NCBI RefSeq assembly: GCF_963678185.1
Contig: NZ_OY782757.1
Coordinates: 3,252,001 to 3,316,000 of the forward strand
Direction: 5' to 3'
Source: an uncultured Tolumonas sp.
Lineage (GTDB): Bacteria; Pseudomonadota; Gammaproteobacteria; Enterobacterales; Aeromonadaceae
Length of the DNA stretch: 64,000 bases
Shown piece by piece: positions 9,384 to 18,777 of this stretch (its first letter is position 1; every line of letters begins with the position of its first letter). The notes below the pieces were generated by a model. That model saw only the letters and a program-made list of their open reading frames with translations, was not told where the DNA came from and ran no database searches. A program made the position numbers and the translations under genes.

Positions 9384-10244
9384 ATGAGTCGCATTGTGTA
9401 TGTTGATGGTCAGTATGTTGACGAAAAAGATGCAAAAATCTCGGTATTCGATCGTGGTTTTCTGTTTGCTGACGCCGTGTATGAAGTGACAGCAGTATTA
9501 AACAGCAAGCTGGTGGAATTTACTGGTCACTTGGAACGTTTGCAGCGTTCTTGCCGTGAATTATCGCTGTCGATGCCGGTGTCAGCGGCGCAGTTGAAAA
9601 TCATCCATGAAGAGCTGATCAAAAAGAATAATCTGGTGGAGGGGGGCATTTATCTGCAGATCAGTCGTGGTAATGCCGGTGATCGTGATTTTGCCTTTCC
9701 TTCTGCGGAAGTAAAACCAACGCTGGTGCTGTTCACTCAAGCTCGCCCGGTGATCGACAGCCCGAAAGTGCAAACCGGTATCAAAGTGGTCACTATGCCG
9801 GATATCCGCTGGCACCGTCGTGATATTAAAACCGTGGGGTTGCTGGCGCCGTGTCTGGCGAAAGAGTATGCCCATGCCAATGATGCGGACGATGCATTTC
9901 TGGTCGAAAACGGCTTTATCACCGAAGGCAGCTCCAGTAATGCGTATATTGTGCTGGCGGATAACACCATCGTAACGCGCCCATTAAGTAACGATATTCT
10001 GCACGGTATCACCCGTAAAGCACTGTTGGAACTGGCGGCACGTGATGGCATCAAAGTGGAAGAGCGTCTGTTCACACCCGATGAAGCCTATCACGCGAAA
10101 GAAGCCTTTATCAGTTCGGCGACCACCTTTGTGTGGCCAGTGGTCAGCATTGATGGCAAACCAGTGGGTGATGGCAAACCAGGCTCAATTTCACTGCGTT
10201 TGCGTGACATATATGTTGAGTTAGCGAAAGCAGAAGTGGCGTAA
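9384..10244 (+). CDS. D-amino-acid transaminase (fold type IV PLP enzyme)
   Basis: This 286-residue class IV aminotransferase has the D-amino-acid aminotransferase pattern: an N-terminal VFDRGFLFADAVYE, then RRDIKTVGLL with the Schiff-base Lys near residue 146, and ITEGSSSNAYIV for phosphate and substrate binding. Such enzymes exchange amino groups between D-amino acids (D-Ala, D-Glu, D-Asp) and 2-oxo acids. The ATG at 9384 has AAGGAG 6 bases upstream. As the third gene of the dgcN-dgcA operon, it could feed D-Glu into, or drain D-amino acids through, this pathway. An aminodeoxychorismate lyase or branched-chain transaminase role is less likely from context and motif. Confidence 0.85.
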   Translation: MSRIVYVDGQYVDEKDAKISVFDRGFLFADAVYEVTAVLNSKLVEFTGHLERLQRSCRELSLSMPVSAAQLKIIHEELIKKNNLVEGGIYLQISRGNAGDRDFAFPSAEVKPTLVLFTQARPVIDSPKVQTGIKVVTMPDIRWHRRDIKTVGLLAPCLAKEYAHANDADDAFLVENGFITEGSSSNAYIVLADNTIVTRPLSNDILHGITRKALLELAARDGIKVEERLFTPDEAYHAKEAFISSATTFVWPVVSIDGKPVGDGKPGSISLRLRDIYVELAKAEVA

Positions 10245-10271
10245 TTACCACTCTTTATCGTTTCTCCTGCC

Positions 10272-10298
10272 AAAGCCTCTTTCCATAGAGGCTTTTTT
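10272..10298 (+). terminator. Rho-independent terminator after the D-amino-acid transaminase gene
   Basis: AAAGCCTCT (10272-10280) pairs with AGAGGCTTT (10287-10295) around a 6-base loop, followed by T residues. Confidence 0.9.
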
Positions 10299-10338
10299 GA
10301 TCTATTCAAAGGTAAAACTTTTCAGATTTATTTGTTAC

Positions 10339-10375
10339 ATAGGTAAAACCTATTAAACAAATAGATCACAACTAT
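10339..10375 (+). promoter_or_regulatory. OxyR binding site upstream of ahpC
   Basis: The sequence reads ATAG-N7-CTAT-N7-ATAG-N7-CTAT with no mismatch to the four-tetranucleotide OxyR consensus. It sits immediately upstream of the -35 region of a promoter with -10 TATAGA at 10402-10407, the usual position for activation by oxidised OxyR. Confidence 0.92.
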
Positions 10376-10467
10376 TGGATAGAAAGACTTTTTTGGGCCA
10401 GTATAGATACATCGAGATGCGATGCACTCGAATCTGAATTAGATAACCCAACGAAGGAGCTACACTC

Positions 10468-11031
10468 ATGTCTTTGATTAACACTGAAGTTAAACCATTT
10501 GCAGCGACCGCTTACCACAATGGCAAATTCGTGCCTGTGACTCAGGAAGATCTGAAAGGCAAATGGTCAGTTGTATTCTTCTATCCAGCTGACTTCACTT
10601 TCGTTTGCCCAACTGAACTGGGTGACCTGGCAGACAACTATGCAGAATTCCAGAAACTGGGCGTAGAAATCTACGGTGTTTCTACTGACACCCATTTCAC
10701 ACATAAAGCATGGCACGACACTTCTGACACCATCGGTAAAGTACAGTACCCACTGGTTGGCGACCCAACTGGCGCGATCACCCGTAACTTCGACGTAATG
10801 ATCGAAGAAGAAGGTCTGGCACTGCGTGGCACTTTCGTTATCAACCCTGAAGGCCAGATCAAACTGTGCGAAGTGCACGACAACGGTATCGGCCGTGACG
10901 CGAAAGAACTGCTGCGTAAAGTTCAGGCTGCACAATATGTTGCGAACCACCCAGGTGAAGTTTGCCCAGCTAAATGGACTCCAGGTGCCGCCACCCTGTC
11001 TCCATCTTTCGACTTAGTTGGTAAGATCTAA
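10468..11031 (+). CDS. ahpC: alkyl hydroperoxide reductase subunit C (peroxiredoxin)
   Basis: This 187-residue typical 2-Cys peroxiredoxin reduces hydrogen peroxide and organic hydroperoxides in the cytosol. The peroxidatic Cys47 is in TFVCPTE and the resolving Cys166 in EVCPAKW, both at the canonical positions. It is re-reduced by AhpF, encoded next. AAGGAG lies 8 bases before the start. A perfect OxyR site and promoter lie upstream, so induction by peroxide is expected. A hairpin after the gene probably makes ahpC mRNA more abundant than ahpF. The identification is certain by motif and context. Confidence 0.98.
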   Translation: MSLINTEVKPFAATAYHNGKFVPVTQEDLKGKWSVVFFYPADFTFVCPTELGDLADNYAEFQKLGVEIYGVSTDTHFTHKAWHDTSDTIGKVQYPLVGDPTGAITRNFDVMIEEEGLALRGTFVINPEGQIKLCEVHDNGIGRDAKELLRKVQAAQYVANHPGEVCPAKWTPGAATLSPSFDLVGKI

Positions 11032-11043
11032 TCTTGCACTGGA

Positions 11044-11071
11044 AATTGCCGGGTTAGCCCGGCAATTTTTT
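11044..11071 (+). terminator. intergenic terminator/attenuator between ahpC and ahpF
   Basis: A 10-bp perfect stem (11044-11053 with 11058-11067) with a TTAG loop is followed by a T run. No separate promoter is obvious before ahpF, so partial read-through is probably used to set the subunit ratio. Confidence 0.85.
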
Positions 11072-11103
11072 CTCTGGCTTTAATTCACGAGACGAGACTC
11101 ATT

Positions 11104-12669
11104 ATGTTAGACGCAAATGTAAAAACTCAATTAAAAGGCTATCTGGCCAATGTGACTCAGCCTATCGAAATCATCGCGTCCACCGATGACAGTGATTCAT
11201 CTCGCGAGTTACAGTCACTGCTAGCCGATATCGTTGAACAATCCGATAAGATTTCTCTGCGCCAATCGACCGACACAACTGCACGCAAGCCTTCTTTTGC
11301 CTTAAACCGTATTGGTTCTGACATGGGCGTGGCATTTGCCGGTTTGCCGATGGGGCATGAATTTACTTCGCTGGTGCTGGCTCTGCTGCAAGTCGGTGGC
11401 CATCCACCCAAAGCCGATGCTGAATTGCTGGAACAGATCCGCAATTTGCCTGGCGAATACAACTTTGAAACCTATATTTCGCTGACTTGTCAGAACTGCC
11501 CAGATGTTGTGCAGGCACTGAATCTGATGTCAGTGGTGAACCCTAAAATTCGTCATACCATGATCGATGGCGCTTTATTCCAAGATGAAGTGAACGCCCG
11601 TCAGATCATGGCAGTACCAACTGTGTTCCTAAACGGTGAAGTGTTTGGCCAAGGCCGCATGAGCGTTGAAGAGATCGTGGCGAAGCTGGATACCGGCGCT
11701 TCTGAGCGGGAAGCAGCAAAGATCAACGACAAAGCACTGTTTGATGTATTGGTCGTGGGTGGTGGCCCGGCTGGTTCTGCAGCCGCTATTTATGCGGCTC
11801 GTAAAGGCATTCGTACTGGCGTCGTCGCTGAGCGCTTTGGTGGCCAAGTGCTCGACACCATGAGCATTGAGAACTTTATTTCGGTGAAAGAAACCGAAGG
11901 CCCGAAACTGGCAACTGCATTGGAACAACACGTTAAAGAATATGACGTGGATATTATGAATCTGCAACGTGCCGCGAAGTTAGAGCGCAATGCCGATCAT
12001 GTAGAAGTTACCCTGCAAAGCGGTGCTGTGCTGAAGAGTAAGTCGGTGATCCTGGCGACCGGTGCCCGCTGGCGCGAAATGAACGTGCCGGGTGAGAAAG
12101 AATACCGAAATAAAGGTGTCGCTTACTGCCCGCATTGTGATGGTCCGCTGTTTAAAGGCAAACGTGTTGCTGTTATTGGCGGCGGTAACTCAGGTGTGGA
12201 AGCGGCTATCGATTTAGCGGGTATTGTTGCTCATGTGACCCTGCTGGAGTTTGACAGCAAACTGCGTGCTGATGCGGTATTGCAAAATAAATTGCACAGC
12301 TTACCGAACGTCACTGTCATCACCTCTGCGCTGACCACAGAAGTATTAGGCGATGGCACCAAAGTTTCTGCGCTGACTTATACCGACCGTGTCACTAACG
12401 AAGCACGTAAGGTTGAGCTGGAAGGGATCTTTGTGCAGATTGGCTTACTGCCAAATACCGATTGGCTGAAAGGCAGTGCGGTTGAGCTGAGTAATCGTGG
12501 CGAGATCATTGTTGGTGCCCATGGTAACACCTCAATGGAAGGTGTGTTCGCTGCCGGTGATGTGACGATTGTGCCGTACAAACAGATCATCATTGCGATG
12601 GGTGAGGGGGCTAAAGCTTCACTGGGCGCATTTGATTACCTTATCCGATCTTCAGCGCCTAAAGCCTGA
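11104..12669 (+). CDS. ahpF: alkyl hydroperoxide reductase subunit F (NADH-dependent flavoprotein)
   Basis: This 521-residue flavoprotein transfers electrons from NADH to AhpC. The N-terminal tandem thioredoxin-like domain (1-195) has a redox pair Cys129/Cys132 in LTCQNCPDV. The thioredoxin-reductase-like part has an FAD site [10 protein letters not shown] (about 219-228), the redox pair Cys342/Cys345 in YCPHCDG, and a pyridine-nucleotide site [10 protein letters not shown] (359-368). Length and order match the enterobacterial enzyme. It follows ahpC and is probably read from the same OxyR-dependent promoter. Confidence 0.98.
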   Translation: MLDANVKTQLKGYLANVTQPIEIIASTDDSDSSRELQSLLADIVEQSDKISLRQSTDTTARKPSFALNRIGSDMGVAFAGLPMGHEFTSLVLALLQVGGHPPKADAELLEQIRNLPGEYNFETYISLTCQNCPDVVQALNLMSVVNPKIRHTMIDGALFQDEVNARQIMAVPTVFLNGEVFGQGRMSVEEIVAKLDTGASEREAAKINDKALFDVLVVGGGPAGSAAAIYAARKGIRTGVVAERFGGQVLDTMSIENFISVKETEGPKLATALEQHVKEYDVDIMNLQRAAKLERNADHVEVTLQSGAVLKSKSVILATGARWREMNVPGEKEYRNKGVAYCPHCDGPLFKGKRVAVIGGGNSGVEAAIDLAGIVAHVTLLEFDSKLRADAVLQNKLHSLPNVTVITSALTTEVLGDGTKVSALTYTDRVTNEARKVELEGIFVQIGLLPNTDWLKGSAVELSNRGEIIVGAHGNTSMEGVFAAGDVTIVPYKQIIIAMGEGAKASLGAFDYLIRSSAPKA

Positions 12670-12684
12670 TTATTGAATTAAATC

Positions 12685-12720
12685 AAAGCCGGCCTCTGAT
12701 ATCAGAGAGCCGGCTTTTTT
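12685..12720 (+). terminator. Rho-independent terminator after ahpF
   Basis: AAAGCCGGC (12685-12693) pairs with GCCGGCTTT (12709-12717). The loop is itself self-complementary (CTCTGAT/ATCAGAG), giving a long hairpin followed by T residues. Confidence 0.92.
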
Positions 12721-12978
12721 ATTGTTCTATTTGCTTTTATGTTCATTAACAAAATAGTTTTCGAATTAACTCGCTATTAACAGTACCGTATGTTCTAATC
12801 TTCTCCGGCCTGCAAAATCAGACCTATTTATGCCAGACATTTTGAAGTTAAGACCCCTGCCTGACCTTACCGTTTGTGCCGTTGTAGTAATATTTTCTTA
12901 GTGCCCCTCATAAGTATTGATAGATAAATCCGGCCATTATTGCCTTTTGTGGCACAAATTTATTTCTAAGGAAATGTT
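12721..12978 (+). other. leader region of the cold-shock gene
   Basis: This non-coding stretch of 258 bp precedes the cold-shock gene. Cold-shock genes often have long structured 5' leaders, and part of this is probably such a leader. I could not find a convincing promoter or a cold-box match. An AAGGA ribosome site lies at 12968-12972. Confidence 0.4.
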
Positions 12979-13188
12979 ATGTCTAAAGTTAACGGTTCAG
13001 TTAAATGGTTCAACGAAACTAAAGGTTTTGGTTTTCTGGCTCAAGACAACGGTGGCAAAGACGTGTTCGTTCACTTCTCTGCAATCGCTTCTACTGGCTT
13101 CAAAACTCTGATCGAAGGTCAAGCTGTATCTTTCGAAATCGAAGAAGGCCAACGTGGCCCATCAGCTGTGAATGTTACCATTCGCTAG
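12979..13188 (+). CDS. cold-shock protein, CspA family
   Basis: This 69-residue single cold-shock domain protein is an OB-fold RNA/DNA chaperone. RNP1 (KGFGFLAQD, residues 16-24) and RNP2 (DVFVHFSA, about 29-36) are intact, and the N-terminal [12 protein letters not shown] is standard. The protein melts RNA secondary structure, often after cold shock, though several paralogues are constitutive. The family is certain; which paralogue (CspA, C, D or E-like) I cannot say. It is monocistronic, with a clear ribosome site and a strong terminator after it. Confidence 0.95.
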   Translation: MSKVNGSVKWFNETKGFGFLAQDNGGKDVFVHFSAIASTGFKTLIEGQAVSFEIEEGQRGPSAVNVTIR

Positions 13189-13195
13189 TTGATAG

Positions 13196-13265
13196 TTGCG
13201 CATCTTGCATGCGCAATCTCCAGTTTATCTGGAAAGAAGAAACCTGCTGCGAAGCAGGTTTTTTT
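13196..13265 (+). terminator. two hairpins ending the cold-shock transcript
   Basis: An 8-bp stem (13196-13203 with 13209-13216) is followed by a classical terminator stem AACCTGCT/AGCAGGTT (13241-13248 with 13253-13260) and five T residues. Confidence 0.9.
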
Positions 13266-13292
13266 ATGGGTGAAAATCACCCTTGATGGCAA

Positions 13293-13949
13293 TTACAGTT
13301 CCGTTAATAGCTGCGTTACATACTCTTCTAAATATGTTCTGCGTTGTTCCGCCATTTGTTTGCCTGCGGTTGTTTGCATGGTGTCAGCGACTTTATACAG
13401 TTTCACAAAAAAATGATCGAGCGCGAATTGCATATCGTCTAACTGACGGTGTTTGGCTAATGGATCATACGGATCAAACATCTCCCGCTCCATCCGCCCT
13501 GAAGTATAAAACACACGCGCCAGCCCAATGGCACCTAAGGCTTCCATCCGATCAGCATCTTGTAGTAATTTCGCCTCCCAGGTTTCGGCGGGTAAATTAG
13601 CGGAAAAACTGTGGGCTTCGATCGCATGACCAACGGCATTGATTTTTTCTATGGGAAAACCCAGCTCAAGCAAGATCACCGCCGCTTCTTTAGCTGCCAA
13701 ACGTGAGCTCAGGTGCCGATCGGGGTGGTTTTTCGGCAGACTGATAATATCGTGCAGATAGGCTGCGGCCAGCAACACCAGCTCATCGCCTTGAGAACCT
13801 TCAGCCTCATTCAGTGCGCGTGCGGTTTTCCAGACTCGGCGAAAATGGGCAATATCATGTGCGCCATCGGTTTCGGTGTGGTGTTGTTCCAGCCAGTTTT
13901 CCAGCTGTTGTTGCCAGTGATCAAGCATGCTTTGCTTATTTTGATTCAT
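13293..13949 (-). CDS. HD-domain metal-dependent hydrolase (YedJ-like)
   Basis: This 218-residue HD-superfamily protein resembles E. coli YedJ (231 residues). The metal-binding set is visible: AHDIAHFRRV with His35, the HD doublet His66-Asp67 in YLHDII, and a later Asp in LLQDADRMEALGAIG (131/133). The family includes nucleotide phosphohydrolases, but the natural substrate is not established. It is on the minus strand, convergent with the cold-shock gene, and single. Family membership is secure; the function is unknown. Confidence 0.85.
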   Translation of the reverse strand: MNQNKQSMLDHWQQQLENWLEQHHTETDGAHDIAHFRRVWKTARALNEAEGSQGDELVLLAAAYLHDIISLPKNHPDRHLSSRLAAKEAAVILLELGFPIEKINAVGHAIEAHSFSANLPAETWEAKLLQDADRMEALGAIGLARVFYTSGRMEREMFDPYDPLAKHRQLDDMQFALDHFFVKLYKVADTMQTTAGKQMAEQRRTYLEEYVTQLLTEL

Positions 13950-14091
13950 CTTAATTTCTAGTGGTGACGAGATTTTTGAATTCTACACGTTAATTTCCTT
14001 GATGATCACAGATCAGATCCGTTTCAAATGATACATCCTTAACTATCCGGTTCTGATTTTTGAAGTTGTTATCTCATAAAGGATCTCTGTT

Positions 14092-14511
14092 ATGAAAAAA
14101 CATGTCTTGCTGAATGCGCCGTTGTCACATGTGATCGCTACGATGGGCCACACTGATCAACTGGCTGTTTGTGATGCCGGTTTACCTATTCCGGCGGCCC
14201 CAGAGCGGATTGACTTGGCGGTGAGTCGGGGTGTGCCGAAGTTTATGGATGTGGTGCAGGCCGTAACCGCAGAAATGCAGATAGAACGGGTGATCATGGC
14301 GCATGAATTTGCCGAGGTGAGCCCAGCGTTGCACATCGAATTACTCGCCCATCTGGAACATCTTGCGACTGAGCAGGACAGAACCATTAGCTTCGATTAT
14401 GTCAGCCATGACGAGTTTAAACAGCTGACGCATTTAAGCCGCGCTGTGGTGCGCACCGGGGAATGTACGCCGTACGCCAATGTGATTTTTGTCTCTGGCG
14501 TGGTGTTTTAA
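14092..14511 (+). CDS. rbsD: D-ribose pyranase, solitary copy
   Basis: This 139-residue cytosolic RbsD interconverts the beta-pyranose and furanose forms of D-ribose, helping delivery to ribokinase. Conserved His20 (MGHTD), Asp28 and the C-terminal [10 protein letters not shown] are present. It is a near-duplicate of the rbsD that heads the operon downstream: I count about 24 differences in 139 aligned residues. It has its own terminator after it and only a fragmentary match (14020-14030) to the RbsR operator before it, so it appears to be transcribed separately. AAGGA lies before the ATG. It seems intact, with all catalytic residues kept. Confidence 0.92.
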   Translation: MKKHVLLNAPLSHVIATMGHTDQLAVCDAGLPIPAAPERIDLAVSRGVPKFMDVVQAVTAEMQIERVIMAHEFAEVSPALHIELLAHLEHLATEQDRTISFDYVSHDEFKQLTHLSRAVVRTGECTPYANVIFVSGVVF

Positions 14512-14590
14512 CGCATTGGATTTAAAATGAAGCGGGCGGTTTGTATCCTTTCATTATTCAAATTTTCCTCTGCCAGATGACAACGACACG

Positions 14591-14634
14591 CCCTATAACA
14601 CTTATCGACAATAGATGGGTGTTGTAGGGTTTTT
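14591..14634 (+). terminator. terminator after the solitary rbsD
   Basis: CCCTATAACAC (14591-14601) pairs with GTGTTGTAGGG (14619-14629), with one G-T wobble, and is followed by six T residues. Confidence 0.8.
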
Positions 14635-14701
14635 CATTTAATAGCCCACAACAACGAACTCTATTTATAACCTTCTGTTAACACGATTCACTTAAATTTC
14701 T

Positions 14702-14719
14702 CATCGAAACGTTTCGATG
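14702..14719 (+). promoter_or_regulatory. RbsR operator of the rbs operon
   Basis: CATCGAAACGTTTCGATG is a perfect 18-bp palindrome with the central CG typical of LacI-family operators, and it closely resembles the E. coli rbs operator core (CGAAACGTTTCG). It lies 120 bp before rbsD, and rbsR is the last gene of the operon. Confidence 0.9.
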
Positions 14720-14838
14720 GTGATCACAATTATCAATACGGCTGCTGGAAAAGTAGGATGTTCTGGCTAAAACTGTTTATGCAGTACATGACCTTGCTGC
14801 TTTTATTTCTACTGTTTACTTATCCGGAGAGCCGGCTC

Positions 14839-15258
14839 ATGAAAAAACATGCTTTGCTGAATGCCCCTTTATCTCATGTTATCGCCACGATGGGGCATAC
14901 CGATCAGCTGGTGGTTGGTGATGCAGGGTTACCTATTCCTGCTGCACCAGAGCGGATCGATTTGGCGGTGAGTCAGGGCGTGCCGCGTTTTATGGATGTG
15001 GTGCGTGCGATCACGGAAGAAATGCAAATCGAGCGTGTGATCATGGCGCGTGAGTTCACCGAAGTGAGCCCAGCATTGCATGCGGAATTACTGGCACATT
15101 TGCAACACATCGCTGAGACCCAAAACAAAGCCATTGTTTTCGATTATGTCAGCCATGAAGAGTTCAAGTTAGCCACACACACCAGTAAAGCCGTGGTCAG
15201 AACCGGGGAATGTACGCCGTATGCGAATGTGATTTTTGTTTCTGGCGTCGTGTTCTAG
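14839..15258 (+). CDS. rbsD: D-ribose pyranase, first gene of the rbs operon
   Basis: This 139-residue protein has the same role and motifs as the solitary copy upstream (His20, Asp28, [10 protein letters not shown]). The ATG at 14839 has GGAGAG 8 bases upstream and gives the canonical [16 protein letters not shown] start. It leads the order rbsD-A-C-B-K-R, identical to E. coli, and its stop is 8 bases before rbsA. It is regulated through the RbsR palindrome just upstream. Confidence 0.95.
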   Translation: MKKHALLNAPLSHVIATMGHTDQLVVGDAGLPIPAAPERIDLAVSQGVPRFMDVVRAITEEMQIERVIMAREFTEVSPALHAELLAHLQHIAETQNKAIVFDYVSHEEFKLATHTSKAVVRTGECTPYANVIFVSGVVF

Positions 15259-15266
15259 GAGGCAAT

Positions 15267-16769
15267 ATGCAGCCCTTGCTACAGATGCAAAGCATCGATA
15301 AACAGTTTCCCGGCGTGAAGGCTTTATCGGGGGCATCACTGAGTGTTTATCCCGGTCGAGTCATGGCCTTACTGGGAGAAAACGGTGCCGGTAAATCAAC
15401 ACTGATGAAAGTGTTAACCGGGATTTATAGCAAGGATGCTGGGTCGATTCATTACCAAGGTCAGGAAGTTTCGTTCTCTGGGCCAAAACAATCGCAAGAA
15501 GCCGGGATCAGTATTATCCATCAGGAATTAAATCTGATTTCAGGTCTTACTATTGCGGAAAATATCTTTCTGGGTCGAGAGTTTGTCACCCGATTAGGTC
15601 GGATCGACTGGAAAAAAATGTATGACGAAGCCGATAAATTATTGGCGCGTCTGAAAGTGCCACACTCCAGCCGTAAGCTGGTTGGCGAGCTTTCCATTGG
15701 CACGCAGCAGATGGTGGAAATTGCCAAAGCACTGAGTTTTTCTTCCCGCGTCATCATCATGGATGAACCAACCGATGCATTGACCGATACCGAAACAGAA
15801 GCCCTGTTTTCGGTGATCTGCGAGTTGCGAGAAGAAGGGCGTGGCATTGTTTACATTTCCCATCGCTTAAAAGAGATTTTTGAGATTTGTGACGATGTCA
15901 CTGTGCTGCGCGATGGCCAGTTCATTGCGGAACGCACCGTCGCGTCACTGGATGAAGATGCTTTAATCGAAATGATGGTGGGGCGTCGCCTGGAAGAACA
16001 ATATCCACGCCTGACGATCCCACATGGTGAGTTGCGTTTGCAAGTAAACGACTTCTCTGGTGCTGGCGTAAAAGAAGCCTCTTTCTCGCTGCATGGCAGT
16101 GAAATTCTGGGGATCTGCGGCCTGATGGGCGCGGGGCGTACCGAATTGATGAAGCTGATTTACGGTGCTTACACCAAAACGGAAGGTGAGTTGGTGCTTG
16201 ATGGTGAACCGTTAACCATCAATTCAACGCAAGATGCACTGGATAACGGCATTGTGTATATCTCGGAAGATCGCAAAGGCGATGGGCTGGTGTTGGGCAT
16301 GTCGGTCAAAGAAAATATGACGCTGACGGCACTCAACTATTTCAGCTCAATCTGGGGTATCAAACATGCGGCGGAACAGCAGGCGGTGAGTGATTTTATT
16401 CGTCTGTTCAATATCAAAACCCCGACCATGCAGCAGCCCATCCGCCTGCTATCGGGTGGCAATCAGCAAAAAGTAGCGATTGCCCGCGGGTTGATGACAC
16501 GTCCTAAAGTATTGATTTTGGATGAGCCTACCCGCGGTGTGGATGTGGGCGCTAAAAAAGAAATTTACCAGCTGATCAATCAATTTAAGCAGGAAGGCTT
16601 AAGCATCATTCTGGTCTCTTCAGAAATGCCGGAGGTTCTCGGCATGAGTGACCGGATCTTGGTGATGCATGAAGGAAGAATATGCGGTGAATTTGATCGC
16701 GCTGACGCGACGCAAGAACGACTGATGGCCTGTGCCGTCGGTAAGAAAGAAGGACAACAAGCAGCATGA
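15267..16769 (+). CDS. rbsA: ribose ABC transporter ATP-binding protein
   Basis: This 500-residue protein has two fused ABC ATPase domains and powers ribose uptake at the inner face of the membrane. The first half has Walker [10 protein letters not shown] (37-45), a signature-like LSIGTQQ and Walker [12 protein letters not shown]. The second half has a degenerate Walker A (GLMGAGRTE), but LSGGNQQK and [11 protein letters not shown] are intact. This asymmetry is usual for RbsA/AraG proteins. AGGAGG overlaps the rbsD stop, giving tight coupling, and the stop overlaps the rbsC start (ATGA). Confidence 0.97.
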   Translation: MQPLLQMQSIDKQFPGVKALSGASLSVYPGRVMALLGENGAGKSTLMKVLTGIYSKDAGSIHYQGQEVSFSGPKQSQEAGISIIHQELNLISGLTIAENIFLGREFVTRLGRIDWKKMYDEADKLLARLKVPHSSRKLVGELSIGTQQMVEIAKALSFSSRVIIMDEPTDALTDTETEALFSVICELREEGRGIVYISHRLKEIFEICDDVTVLRDGQFIAERTVASLDEDALIEMMVGRRLEEQYPRLTIPHGELRLQVNDFSGAGVKEASFSLHGSEILGICGLMGAGRTELMKLIYGAYTKTEGELVLDGEPLTINSTQDALDNGIVYISEDRKGDGLVLGMSVKENMTLTALNYFSSIWGIKHAAEQQAVSDFIRLFNIKTPTMQQPIRLLSGGNQQKVAIARGLMTRPKVLILDEPTRGVDVGAKKEIYQLINQFKQEGLSIILVSSEMPEVLGMSDRILVMHEGRICGEFDRADATQERLMACAVGKKEGQQAA

Positions 16770-17752
16770 GCACTCAAACCATGAACGCCAAATCTACTTC
16801 TGATACATCCCGTTGGTTCAGTAAACAATGGTGGTTAGAGCAAAAAGCACTGATTGCACTGTTGATACTGATTGCGGTGGTTTCGGCACTAAATCCGAAT
16901 TTTTTCACGGTCGATAATTTACTGAATATTCTGCGTCAAACCTCAGTGAACGCCATTATGGCGGTCGGCATGACACTGGTGATCCTGACGGCGGGTATCG
17001 ATCTGTCGGTCGGTTCAGTGCTGGCGTTATGCGGCGCTTTTGCGGCAACCATGCTGGATAAAGAGCTACCTATATTATTAACGGTGCCAGCGGTGTTAGT
17101 GGCCGGCGCGTTATTAGGTGGCGTTAGTGGTGTCATCATTGCCAAAGGTCGTGTGCAGGCATTTATTGCCACCTTGGTTACCATGACCTTATTGCGTGGT
17201 GCAACGCTCGTCTTCACCGATGGTCGCCCGATTAGCACCGGCTTTTCTGATGCCTCCGATGCGTTTGCTTGGTTTGGTACTGGTTATCTGTTCGGTATTC
17301 CGGTGCCGGTTTGGTTGATGGTTGTAGTGTTTACAACTGTCTGGTATCTGCTTAATCACACTCGTATTGGTCGTTACATTTATGCATTAGGTGGTAATGA
17401 AGCGGCGACCAGTCTCTCCGGTATTAATGTTGACCGGATCAAAATCATTGTCTATGCCGCATGTGGTTTCTTGTCTGCGCTGGCCGGGATCATTGTTACC
17501 TCCCGTTTGTCCTCCGCACAACCAACCGCCGGCACAGGCTATGAACTGGATGCTATCGCTGCCGTTGTTCTGGGCGGTACCAGTCTCGCTGGTGGTAAAG
17601 GACGGATCTCGGGAACCCTGATCGGTGCTTTCATTATCGGCTTCTTAAACAATGCGCTTAACCTGCTCGATGTTTCTTCTTACTTCCAGATGATTGTCAA
17701 AGCGACAGTAATTCTGCTGGCAGTGTTGATTGATCACAAGAGCAGCAAATAA
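16766..17752 (+). CDS. rbsC: ribose ABC transporter permease
   Basis: This 328-residue inner-membrane permease is very hydrophobic, with about 8-10 membrane spans. Family hallmarks are [17 protein letters not shown] in the first half and [23 protein letters not shown] near residues 265-287. It pairs with RbsA and RbsB for ribose import. It overlaps rbsA by four bases and is followed by rbsB after 23 bases. Confidence 0.97.
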   Translation: MSTQTMNAKSTSDTSRWFSKQWWLEQKALIALLILIAVVSALNPNFFTVDNLLNILRQTSVNAIMAVGMTLVILTAGIDLSVGSVLALCGAFAATMLDKELPILLTVPAVLVAGALLGGVSGVIIAKGRVQAFIATLVTMTLLRGATLVFTDGRPISTGFSDASDAFAWFGTGYLFGIPVPVWLMVVVFTTVWYLLNHTRIGRYIYALGGNEAATSLSGINVDRIKIIVYAACGFLSALAGIIVTSRLSSAQPTAGTGYELDAIAAVVLGGTSLAGGKGRISGTLIGAFIIGFLNNALNLLDVSSYFQMIVKATVILLAVLIDHKSSK

Positions 17753-17775
17753 CCCCTGAATCGAGGAACAAAGCT

Positions 17776-18663
17776 ATGAACATGAAAAAGTTAGCAATTC
17801 TGGTTTCTGCTGTGGTGTTGAGTAGTTCAGTATCCGTTTCTGCTATGGCAAAAGACACCATGGCACTGGTGGTTTCCACTCTGAATAATCCGTTCTTTGT
17901 CACGTTAAAAGATGGCGCAGAACATAAAGCCAAAGCCTTGGGTTATGACTTGCTGGTGCTGGATTCACAAAATGACCCGGCGAAAGAGCTGGCTAACGTG
18001 GAAGACTTAACGGTTCGTGGGGTCAAAGTGCTGTTGATCAATCCGACCGATTCGGATGCCGTAGGTAATGCGATTGCGATTGCCAATAAAGCCAAACTAC
18101 CGGTGCTGACACTGGATCGTGGTGCGAACAAAGGCACGGTCGTGAGTCATATCGCTTCCGATAATATCGCAGGCGGTAAAATGGCGGGTGATTTCATTGC
18201 GACCAAATTGGGTGAAAAAGCCAAAATCATCCAATTGGAAGGGATCGCGGGGACCTCTGCTGCGCGAGATCGTGGCGCCGGATTCAAACAAGCAGCTGAT
18301 GCTCATGGCTTCCAGATGCTGGCCAGCCAACCTGCCGATTTCGATCGTACTAAGGGCCTGAACGTCATGGAAAACCTGCTGTCAGGGCATGGTGATGTGC
18401 AAGCAGTGTTTGCACAAAACGATGAAATGGCCTTAGGTGCGGTACGTGCGCTGCAAGCTGCTGGTAAAGACAAAGTGTTGGTGGTGGGTTTTGACGGCAC
18501 TGACGATGGCGTAAAAGCCGTTCATAAAGGCAAAATGGCTGCCACGGTAGCGCAGCAACCTGATCAGATTGGGGCGATTGGGGTTGAGACCGCAGACAAA
18601 GTGTTGAAAGGTCAAACTGTACCCGCCAACATTCCTGTACCGCTAAAAGTGGTGTCTAAATAA
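17776..18663 (+). CDS. rbsB: ribose-binding periplasmic protein
   Basis: This 295-residue protein has a signal peptide ([17 protein letters not shown]..., cleavage likely after AMA at about residue 25). The mature part starts [19 protein letters not shown], which is nearly the E. coli RbsB start. The ligand-binding blocks [18 protein letters not shown] and [10 protein letters not shown] are present. It delivers ribose to RbsAC and may also present ribose to a chemoreceptor, as in E. coli. A terminator follows, so rbsK and rbsR are probably read at lower level. Confidence 0.97.
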   Translation: MNMKKLAILVSAVVLSSSVSVSAMAKDTMALVVSTLNNPFFVTLKDGAEHKAKALGYDLLVLDSQNDPAKELANVEDLTVRGVKVLLINPTDSDAVGNAIAIANKAKLPVLTLDRGANKGTVVSHIASDNIAGGKMAGDFIATKLGEKAKIIQLEGIAGTSAARDRGAGFKQAADAHGFQMLASQPADFDRTKGLNVMENLLSGHGDVQAVFAQNDEMALGAVRALQAAGKDKVLVVGFDGTDDGVKAVHKGKMAATVAQQPDQIGAIGVETADKVLKGQTVPANIPVPLKVVSK

Positions 18664-18671
18664 TGTCAGCC

Positions 18672-18700
18672 AGTACCCGCCTTTGTGCGGGTACTTTTTT
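18672..18700 (+). terminator. hairpin with T run between rbsB and rbsK
   Basis: AGTACCCGC (18672-18680) pairs with GCGGGTACT (18687-18695), followed by T residues. It probably reduces transcription of rbsKR relative to the transporter genes. Confidence 0.88.
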
Positions 18701-18708
18701 ATTCCAAT

Positions 18709-18741
18709 AGACGTTTATTCAAACAGACGTTTATTAAGATG
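18709..18741. repeat. short direct repeats before rbsK
   Basis: AGACGTTTATT appears at 18709-18719 and again beginning near 18725, and a decayed copy GAACATTTATT follows. The period is about 17 bp. The meaning is unknown. Confidence 0.5.
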
Positions 18742-18777
18742 AACATTTATTGCGGCTGAAGTTGATTGGAGCTGAAG

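Larger units (their letters stand above)
14512..14838. other. spacer between the two rbsD genes
   Basis: The 327-bp spacer has no gene. It holds the terminator of the first rbsD (14591-14634) and the RbsR operator (14702-14719) with the operon promoter region. An upstream-extended reading from 14758 has no ribosome site and is not used. Confidence 0.6.

Noticed and set aside
14020-14030. RbsR operator upstream of the solitary rbsD
   Set aside because: Only one half-site-like stretch (CGTTTCAAATG) is present, without symmetry.
14758-14838. Upstream extension of the second rbsD encoding a hydrophobic leader
   Set aside because: RbsD is cytosolic, the extension has no ribosome site, and the canonical start at 14839 has one.
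16130-16150. Broken second ATPase half of RbsA
   Set aside because: The degenerate second Walker A is normal for this family and not a sign of decay.
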